The notes under the pieces are model-generated. The model did not search any database. It saw nothing but the letters and a program-made list of their open reading frames with translations, and was not told the DNA's origin. A program made the translations under genes and the position numbers. Below are positions 1 to 5,489 of a stretch of DNA of 10,846 nucleotides, one piece after another (the stretch's first letter is position 1; every line of letters begins with the position of its first letter). Source of the DNA: Candidatus Omnitrophota bacterium (GTDB lineage Bacteria > Omnitrophota > Gorgyraeia > Gygaellales > Profunditerraquicolaceae); assembly GCA_023818905.1 (NCBI GenBank), contig JAMWDE010000017.1, forward strand, positions 1 through 10,846, written 5' to 3'.

Positions 1-249
1 TTTGCCTTGGAAAACAGCTCTTGTTCCATCAAAGTCTCATTTAGTCGCCATCTCCTTCGACATGTATTTCAACAAATGCAAGGGGTCTCGACTAAGCACT
101 TCGGCGATCTCTTTAAAATTAGAAATGTAGGTTCGCATGCCAATCTTGAAAGACTGCACTCTTGGAATGTCAAAGCGTTTATATTCAAGCACTTGTGGAG
201 GCAATTGTGAATGAGCCCGTTTCAACAGTTCTTTGTAATCTGTTTTCAT
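1..249 (-). pseudogene. archaeal translation initiation factor 2 subunit beta (aIF2-beta), 5' part, with in-frame TGA
   Basis: This is the N-terminal part of aIF2-beta, a subunit of the archaeal heterotrimer that brings initiator Met-tRNA to the small ribosomal subunit. The ATG is at 249-247 and an open frame of 70 codons runs to a TGA at 39-37. The reading frame then continues to the window edge as DFDGTRAVFQGK, which is the natural continuation of the family. Visible family signatures are the N-terminal helix (DYKELLKRAHSQLP), the NFKEIAEVLSRDP motif and HLLKYMSKEMAT. In archaeal homologues as I remember them, the residue at the TGA is a glycine (ATAG-type context), so one substitution GGA to TGA would explain it. 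The C-terminal zinc ribbon lies beyond the window. It may be a sequencing error, a true nonsense mutation or recoding; no other stop codon in the archaeal-looking part is available to decide. No Shine-Dalgarno is obvious, and an AT-rich element 22-31 bases upstream suggests leaderless transcription. Confidence 0.82.
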
Positions 250-391
250 GCTTTGTCAATCCTAGACTAGAATTTAAATAAGGATTATCCAAGCTTAAAT
301 AGTTAATGAAATCCGCACTAAACGAAAGTATTTTAATTTGTAGGCTTAAAGAAGCATAGTTTCACTCATAAGAAATGTTGGGAGAAGAGAA
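250..391. promoter_or_regulatory. divergent intergenic promoter region, archaeal-like
   Basis: This AT-rich gap separates the divergent aIF2-beta and adenosyltransferase genes. On the minus strand, TATTTAAATT (280-271) sits 22-31 bases before the aIF2-beta ATG, the spacing expected of an archaeal TATA box driving a leaderless mRNA. On the plus strand, CTTAAATA (294-301) and CGAAAGTATTTTAA (323-336) are possible BRE/TATA elements for the adenosyltransferase. That gene also has a GGGAG (380-384) placed seven bases before its ATG, so its mRNA probably has a leader. The assignments rest on composition and spacing only. Confidence 0.3.
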
Positions 392-721
392 ATGGGATAC
401 ATTTATCTTTACACTGGAACAGGAGGCGGAAAAACCACTAACGCTCTTGGCTTAGCTTTGAGATCTGTTGGTCATGGTCGTAGGGTCATAATTATTCAGT
501 TCATGAAATGGTGGAAAAACACTGGCGAATACAAAATCAGAAAGAAGTTGGCGCCAAACTATGAGATTTACCAGTTTGGAAGAAAAGGATGGATTGGCTT
601 AAACAATGTAGGCAAGGAAGACAAAAAACTGGCGAAAAAAGGCTTAGAATTTGCCAGAAAAATAGTTAACAAAAAGAATGATAAACAAAACACACACCAA
701 CAGTTGAATTATCACCACTAA
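392..721 (+). pseudogene. cobalamin (cob(I)yrinic acid) adenosyltransferase, N-terminal half only
   Basis: The N-terminus belongs to the CobO/BtuR/CobA-type ATP:corrinoid adenosyltransferase family, cytosolic P-loop enzymes that put the 5'-deoxyadenosyl group on cob(I)alamin or its precursors. The Walker A motif GTGGGKTT is at residues 9-16, followed by the family signature ALGLALRSVGHGRRV and IIQFMK (about 18-39). Family-like sequence continues to GLEFARKIV (about residue 92, nt 667). After that the frame reads a lysine/asparagine/glutamine-rich tail (NKKNDKQNT...) unlike the family and stops at 721. Normal members are about 170-200 residues, so the second half, including the acidic ILDE-type strand, is missing and the product would not be expected to work. 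The tail is antisense to the 3' end of the ion-channel gene. The break is best explained by a junction between two DNAs rather than by a point mutation. GGGAG at 380-384 supports the start. Confidence 0.8.
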
Positions 722-1303
722 TTGGGCAACGGTATTTTTTGCGTGAATATCACCAAAGCCAACAGTGGTGCTTGTCACTAAGCTAAAGTACACTGCAGAA
801 ATGCCGGATAATCTCTCGCTCAACAAATCAAATCCTATATATATAACTGCAAAATCCAACACCACCTCAAGATAATGTAACAAAAGCAAAAGCATTGAAC
901 GCCTGTAAGAAATATCCGCTACGTGGATATCCTCTAAAAAGATTAAATTAAGGATGTGTAATATTGTTTCGCTCAGTAGATATATTACAAACGCAACAAT
1001 TAAAGGATAACGGTAGAATCCAAAATATAAAATTATTAGAGGAAAGAAAAGTTTAAAAAGATTGTAAAACTCAACGGCAATTTTCCTAGAAATAGCTCCA
1101 CATCTGCCAAAGATATCTCTTATCAGAAGTAAAGGAAAAATGAATTGAGCTAGGCATAAGAATAAACGGAATAACCTTTCCAGACCATAGGTATTATCGC
1201 TCCAGACTTCTTTAAGGTGTCTAATCTGCTGCCGGTAGGCTGATTCTTTTTCTTCGTAAGATAGAGTTTCAAAATTGGCAAATATTTTCAAAAAATTAAT
1301 CAT
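644..1303 (-). CDS. pore-loop (potassium-type) cation channel, 3' end altered by junction
   Basis: This is a membrane cation channel of the two-helix-pore superfamily (Ion_trans_2 type). The selectivity filter TVGFGD is at residues 180-185, inside the pore-loop sequence SLVTSTTVGFGDIHAKN. Predicted hydrophobic helices are at about 47-63, 83-111, 136-158 and 193-214, so two helices precede the pore unit (136-214). TVGFGD resembles the filter of K+-selective channels such as KcsA (TVGYGD), with Phe for Tyr. Residues 1-45 are hydrophilic and probably cytoplasmic. The protein ends almost directly after the last helix (VNYFSGKF) with a stop supplied by the neighbouring archaeal-like DNA, so any cytoplasmic C-terminal domain has been lost or was never there. 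The AAAAGG at 1314-1309, five bases before the ATG, and the 18-base gap from the preceding SUMF1 gene support the start and co-transcription. Ion selectivity is inferred from the filter alone. Confidence 0.8.
   Translation of the reverse strand: MINFLKIFANFETLSYEEKESAYRQQIRHLKEVWSDNTYGLERLFRLFLCLAQFIFPLLLIRDIFGRCGAISRKIAVEFYNLFKLFFPLIILYFGFYRYPLIVAFVIYLLSETILHILNLIFLEDIHVADISYRRSMLLLLLHYLEVVLDFAVIYIGFDLLSERLSGISAVYFSLVTSTTVGFGDIHAKNTVAQLVVIIQLLVCVLFIILFVNYFSGKF
655..680. other. probable junction between archaeal-like and bacterial-like DNA
   Basis: Homology of the plus-strand adenosyltransferase ends in this interval, and the minus-strand channel gene has its last codons here. The channel's TAA stop (646-644) lies inside adenosyltransferase-derived sequence. 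Both genes therefore change identity at the same place. The stretch AGAAAAATAGTTAACAAAAA (656-675) is low-complexity and could be a short shared sequence that let an assembler or a recombination event join two genomes. Exact position is uncertain by about 20 bases. Confidence 0.6.
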
Positions 1304-1321
1304 AAAAACCTTTTACATCTT

Positions 1322-2374
1322 CTAATTCTCAGGAGCGCTCCAAACGGATTTAGTCTTTGCTGTAGCTATTGTTTTAACTATCCGGAAACCTGTCATTGCC
1401 CTGCTCATATTCCGATAATCAAAACCGCGATAGCCATTATCAAAGGAGGATTTATCAGTAACGAAATTTACCTCAAAAGGAGGTCCCATGCCCTTGCGAA
1501 AATTGGGGTCGTAGAGATAACAACCACCGCGTACCACGCGTAAAGGTTGAAACTGCTTAAAGAAGGGTAAGTATACATAAAGACTAGGGCCCGGACCTAT
1601 AGGGTCTATCTGCTCACCAGCACTATAATCATTATACCAATCATTGCACCATTCTGCCACATTACCCGCCATATCGCTAATCCCTAATTTGCTGTCTCCT
1701 TTAGGAGAATAACTACCTACAAAAACAGGGCCATTATTGTAACTATTGACATTAGCGTAGGATGCATCGGGATCCTGATTCCCCCAGGGATATCTTCTTG
1801 CGTCATTGTATCTAGCAGCGTATTCCCATTCTGCCTCTGTAGGAAGCCGATAGCCAGTCTTTCCGTAAACCTGACAGGACCAATCATCTAAATTATAGAG
1901 GGGAGTTAAACCTTCTCTTTCACTAAGCATATTGCAATAGAATGCTGCTCCGTACCAGGTTAATTCTAAAACCGGGAAATTCTCTTTACCGGCTAAGACC
2001 TCAAATTTTCCATCTTTAAAAATAATTTGAGAATCCTCATCAGAAACATCCAGGTATTTCTGAGGAGATTTAGATATGCCTCTGGCTTGTATCTTGTCGC
2101 CAGAAAGATAATTTTTATCCAAATAGCCTCTGTTTAAGGCATAATTAAGCATATCCGCATATTCTTGGTTGGTTATCTCGTATTTACTGATATAAAAATC
2201 ATTGGTAAGTGTGACACTATGCACAGGCTTTGCATTTTTGAATTCATCATTTCCCATTTTAAATCTACCCTTGGGAACAAGAACCATCGGTGGGGATTTA
2301 AATTCCTCTGCAGATACAGAAAACAAATTCATCCACACAAGTAAAATAAAAATACATAAAGAAATACTTCTCAT
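1322..2374 (-). CDS. secreted SUMF1/FGE-sulfatase-domain protein (C-type lectin fold)
   Basis: This is an exported 350-residue protein. Residues 1-22 are a signal peptide (hydrophobic CIFILLVWMNLF, likely cleavage after SVSA). A complete SUMF1/formylglycine-generating-enzyme-type domain follows from about residue 28 (PPMVLVPKGRFKMG) to 335. Diagnostic motifs are YRLPTEAEWEYAAR (175-188), DMAGNVAEWCNDWY (234-247), RVVRGG (279-284) and TGFRIV (328-333). True aerobic FGE uses two closely spaced cysteines after the RGG motif. Here only Cys285 is present in that stretch, so conversion of sulfatase cysteine to formylglycine is unlikely, and no sulfatase gene is nearby. A binding or scaffold role of the C-type-lectin fold outside the inner membrane is more plausible. 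AGGAGAT (2384-2378) lies four bases before the ATG. The gene follows the other SUMF1 gene by 27 bases and precedes the channel by 18, indicating one operon. Confidence 0.85.
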   Translation of the reverse strand: MRSISLCIFILLVWMNLFSVSAEEFKSPPMVLVPKGRFKMGNDEFKNAKPVHSVTLTNDFYISKYEITNQEYADMLNYALNRGYLDKNYLSGDKIQARGISKSPQKYLDVSDEDSQIIFKDGKFEVLAGKENFPVLELTWYGAAFYCNMLSEREGLTPLYNLDDWSCQVYGKTGYRLPTEAEWEYAARYNDARRYPWGNQDPDASYANVNSYNNGPVFVGSYSPKGDSKLGISDMAGNVAEWCNDWYNDYSAGEQIDPIGPGPSLYVYLPFFKQFQPLRVVRGGCYLYDPNFRKGMGPPFEVNFVTDKSSFDNGYRGFDYRNMSRAMTGFRIVKTIATAKTKSVWSAPEN

Positions 2375-2401
2375 TTTATCTCCTGGCTTTTTTGTAATGG
2401 T

Positions 2402-4015
2402 TTAATATCCTAACCGACAACCGCTGTGTTTACCATCTTCGCTTTTAGGGAAATTAGCTGCAAAACGCAGGGCAAAACGCAAATATTTAAGCCCTGGACT
2501 CGACCAGACTCCACCACGGTTGCCAGCGCCGGCGCCATCACGGCCAGGCCAATCTTCTACATCACTAAAACCATCCGGGTCTAATTTTCCGTCTCCGTGA
2601 ACTCCCCTAAACTTACGACCAATCTTATGCCCTACAGTAACACACCTCTCCCAAAGATTACCGCTTAATTCCATTACGCCATAAAAAGAGGCACCGTCAT
2701 TTATCCTTTTGGGCACTCCCTCATGTTGGCTGTTCTCAAAAAGGCCACAGGTTAGCGGTCCTTCATATCCAGGATTATCGGGTTTGGTCTTACCTGCAGC
2801 TGCCTCAAAAGGAGCTATACCGCTACCGTAGCCGGCATTCACTATGCCCTTTTTAGGCACCTTCACTTCGTATCCACTACCATCAGGACCATCAAAGGTA
2901 TCAGGTCTACCTATATCTGTTGTACCCCAAGCAGCCTCATTAGGAACAGGATCTTGGGTTCCCCGACAAGCCTTTTCGTATTCAAGCTCGGTAATCGGTC
3001 TTAGGCCTGACCAGTCTGCAAAAGAGGTAATATCTGACCAACTGAGAAAGTTGCAGGCTCTTGCTGGAGCATAGGTATAAAAAACAACTGGCTCAACAGT
3101 CCCATTTCCTTTTTTTGCGCAAACTACAGTATTCCGCATCTTCTCCGTATCAGTATTGGTCATTACGTAATAATTGGATATCTCGTCACCTGAAATATCT
3201 GATGCAACCTTTTTTTGTTGTTGTGCGCGTGTTAGGCAATTCAAAAAATCCACAAATTGTTGTGTGCTTAGTTCATATTTCATTATCCAGAATGGCTTAT
3301 ATCCCTTAGGAAATTCTTTCGGTATAACGAAAGGGGTATCATCGCGACTACGCTCGTTATCCTGGTCACAATATAGCGCTCCTTCTACCTTATCCACAAG
3401 AATCTCATCCTCTGACTGAATCAGATAAGCACCGTTATTTGGATAGGTATAAAAACAGTTATCCGGACCATCAGGACCTTGGGGATCGCCTACATAGTGT
3501 TTACCTTGAGGTATATAGACCATCTCTAAACCAAAAACTTTGATCTTTACTTGTGAAACCTCATTATCCAAAACACCATCCTTTGCGTAATCCCAAATAA
3601 AAGTAACGTTTTTAGAGGAGATATTTCCTATGCCCTCTGTTCTGAATAGGAATGCACCAGTCTTTTCTTTGGGCACCCATAATCCCATTATAGGATTGTC
3701 ACCGGCACTAAAAAAAGATGGAGCCTGACTAATATAATTAAAATCAGAATCACTTGCTTCCTTTAAAGACACATGTTCCCAGCTCCTATCAGGGAGTTTA
3801 AACTTAACAAAAACCCATACACCATCGCAGTTTAGTTCATTCTTCCAGGCATTATCCCAAGAGATATCAAACTGAATCTTAGCAGTATGTTTAAGCGTAT
3901 TAAACTCGCTGACATAGTAATTACTTATTTTTAGATGTGCTGCATAAGCATCCCTTAAGAAGATAAGCAAAAACAGCGTTGCGCAAAAAGTAAAAATCCT
4001 TCTTTTTTTTACCAT
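2402..4015 (-). CDS. large secreted SUMF1-domain protein with N-terminal beta domain
   Basis: This exported protein has 537 residues from the chosen ATG at 4015-4013, which is preceded eight bases away by GAGGGGG (4030-4024). A longer frame could begin at a TTG (4042), but that would put nine polar residues before the signal peptide and lacks a ribosome site. The signal peptide is about residues 1-25 (MVKKRRIF, hydrophobic core, ending DAYA). Residues about 27-160 form a separate, probably beta-sandwich, domain with a pattern (IQFDISWDNAWKNELNCDGVWVFVKF) that I recall from N-termini of SUMF1-family proteins in Bacteroidetes-type genomes. The SUMF1 domain covers about 163-537: EMVYIPQGKHYVGD, LRPITELEYEKACRG (338-352), MELSGNLWERCV (448-459) and NRGGVWSS (about 499-506), ending GCRLGY. 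The motifs are more divergent than in the next gene, and the FGE catalytic cysteine pair is not evident. It lies 46 bases after the MFS gene. Function unknown; an extracytoplasmic binding protein is inferred. Confidence 0.85.
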   Translation of the reverse strand: MVKKRRIFTFCATLFLLIFLRDAYAAHLKISNYYVSEFNTLKHTAKIQFDISWDNAWKNELNCDGVWVFVKFKLPDRSWEHVSLKEASDSDFNYISQAPSFFSAGDNPIMGLWVPKEKTGAFLFRTEGIGNISSKNVTFIWDYAKDGVLDNEVSQVKIKVFGLEMVYIPQGKHYVGDPQGPDGPDNCFYTYPNNGAYLIQSEDEILVDKVEGALYCDQDNERSRDDTPFVIPKEFPKGYKPFWIMKYELSTQQFVDFLNCLTRAQQQKKVASDISGDEISNYYVMTNTDTEKMRNTVVCAKKGNGTVEPVVFYTYAPARACNFLSWSDITSFADWSGLRPITELEYEKACRGTQDPVPNEAAWGTTDIGRPDTFDGPDGSGYEVKVPKKGIVNAGYGSGIAPFEAAAGKTKPDNPGYEGPLTCGLFENSQHEGVPKRINDGASFYGVMELSGNLWERCVTVGHKIGRKFRGVHGDGKLDPDGFSDVEDWPGRDGAGAGNRGGVWSSPGLKYLRFALRFAANFPKSEDGKHSGCRLGY

Positions 4016-4061
4016 CAAGCATTCCCCCTCTTTTATCATCAACTATTCATTTAGTTAAAGA

Positions 4062-5489
4062 CTAATGTGAAACGAACACTTTATCCTCCAAACCGCTCTC
4101 TTTTCTTTTCAAAGAGATCATAAAAGATACTAAAGCAGCTATTCCTAATCCTACTGCTAAAAAATTAAATTGCTGCCGAAAAGGGTCTTGGCCAAATATG
4201 GCAAAGAAAGAAATTATCTTTAAAAATACGGGTGAGATAAATTGCCCTAAGTAAATGCCTATGCTTAAAACTGCCATTGCCATTGCCCGTAATGGCTCAG
4301 GTGTGATCTTGGCTACTCTTAACAACAAAAGAGGCATCAAAACCCCTGAACTAAAACCGATAAAAACTAGCCCTAGAAACACCACTCCTAATGTATCTGC
4401 AACTCCAAGGAGACCATAACCGATTGCCATAGAAACAATAGAAACAGTGGCAAAGAAAGAACGGAATAGTCTCATCAAAGGTGCCAGAATAAAACCAATC
4501 ACCACTCCCACCATAGTCATCGTAGAAAGAAGGTAACCTGCAATTCCAGGTCTAGCTAATCTCTCTCTATATATAACCAGAGTATCTTTTTCCTTTTTTA
4601 CTATATACTTTATATTTCTATCTGTTATGCTCCAAGCCTGTCTTGGCTCAACAAGCTCAAGCTTTGCCTTGAGAGAAAGGTTTATACCATTTTTTCTGAA
4701 TGATTCACGCAAAGTATCAGAGACTGTTCCTCTTTCTAAGTGCATACTAAGCTCTTCTTTATTTTGAAACAAAGGGGTAGTACTAGTATACATCTTTCTT
4801 TCGCTCTCAATAAACATTGCTAAATTTGTGGGTGCGGCATAAAAAGCGATCATCATCAATACCCCTAAGACGGCGCAGATATATACTCCGAAAGGAAGGC
4901 CTAACTTACTATATTGATATTGCTTAGGAATTGGTTTGGTGGGTGTATCGGGTAGCCAGAACAATATCATCAAAAAACTTATCAGCGCTAGACCACACAC
5001 ATAGAATGCATAACGCCAATTTAAGACTGCCAACCAGCCCGAAATAAGCAAAAATATCACGCCTCCAAAATGTGAGACCGAACCAGAATATCCCATCATT
5101 TTAGTGCGTTCTTCTTTTTCAAAGAAATCAGCGATAAGACTGGTAGAAAGAGGGATTATCAAGCCTGCTCCTACACCAAACACAGCACGCATAAAAAGGA
5201 GCTGTTTTATGTTAGAAGCGAAACCGCCTGCAATTCCAGCAAAAAAGTAAATCAAAAGCCCAATCAAAAGAACGTTCTTTTTCTTTATCCTGCCTACAAG
5301 CCAACCTGCCAATAAACTGGAGGGGATGATAAATAAAGATGGTAAGGTAAGTACCAATTTAACTACAGTAATCTCTGTATCTATAAACGCCTGTTTTATC
5401 TTTGCTAAAGTAGGAGAGATAGCGGCTGAAGACATCACTGTTAATAAAGATATGGACAGTATACTTAACTTTAAAAGTAATTTTCTCAT
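4062..5489 (-). CDS. major facilitator superfamily transporter with large extracytoplasmic insertion
   Basis: This inner-membrane secondary carrier has 475 residues and about twelve hydrophobic helices. The MFS motif A, here GWLVGRIKKKNVLL (62-75), lies between helices 2 and 3, and RAVFGVGAGLIIPLSTSLIADFF (101-123) is the usual helix-4 region. The N-terminal helix could be mistaken for a signal peptide but is the first membrane span. After helix 7 (about 203-227) comes a polar stretch of about 85 residues (228-313: SERKMYTSTTPLFQNKEEL to VIYRERLARP). By the normal topology this faces the periplasm; in ordinary MFS proteins that loop is short. The rest (about 315-460) has five helices. The ATG overlaps the TGA of the DUF1566 gene by four bases, with AAAGGA (5501-5496) six bases upstream, so translation is likely coupled. 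Substrate cannot be predicted; the overall style resembles EmrB/Bcr-like drug or metabolite carriers. Confidence 0.85.
   Translation of the reverse strand: MRKLLLKLSILSISLLTVMSSAAISPTLAKIKQAFIDTEITVVKLVLTLPSLFIIPSSLLAGWLVGRIKKKNVLLIGLLIYFFAGIAGGFASNIKQLLFMRAVFGVGAGLIIPLSTSLIADFFEKEERTKMMGYSGSVSHFGGVIFLLISGWLAVLNWRYAFYVCGLALISFLMILFWLPDTPTKPIPKQYQYSKLGLPFGVYICAVLGVLMMIAFYAAPTNLAMFIESERKMYTSTTPLFQNKEELSMHLERGTVSDTLRESFRKNGINLSLKAKLELVEPRQAWSITDRNIKYIVKKEKDTLVIYRERLARPGIAGYLLSTMTMVGVVIGFILAPLMRLFRSFFATVSIVSMAIGYGLLGVADTLGVVFLGLVFIGFSSGVLMPLLLLRVAKITPEPLRAMAMAVLSIGIYLGQFISPVFLKIISFFAIFGQDPFRQQFNFLAVGLGIAALVSFMISLKRKESGLEDKVFVSH

Noticed and set aside
37..39. TGA as a selenocysteine codon in aIF2-beta.
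   Set aside because: The position is not a cysteine in the family and no SECIS-like hairpin was noticed; a glycine substitution fits better.
4016..4042. Upstream TTG start for the larger SUMF1 gene.
   Set aside because: The internal ATG at 4015 has GAGGGGG at good spacing and begins directly with a signal peptide.
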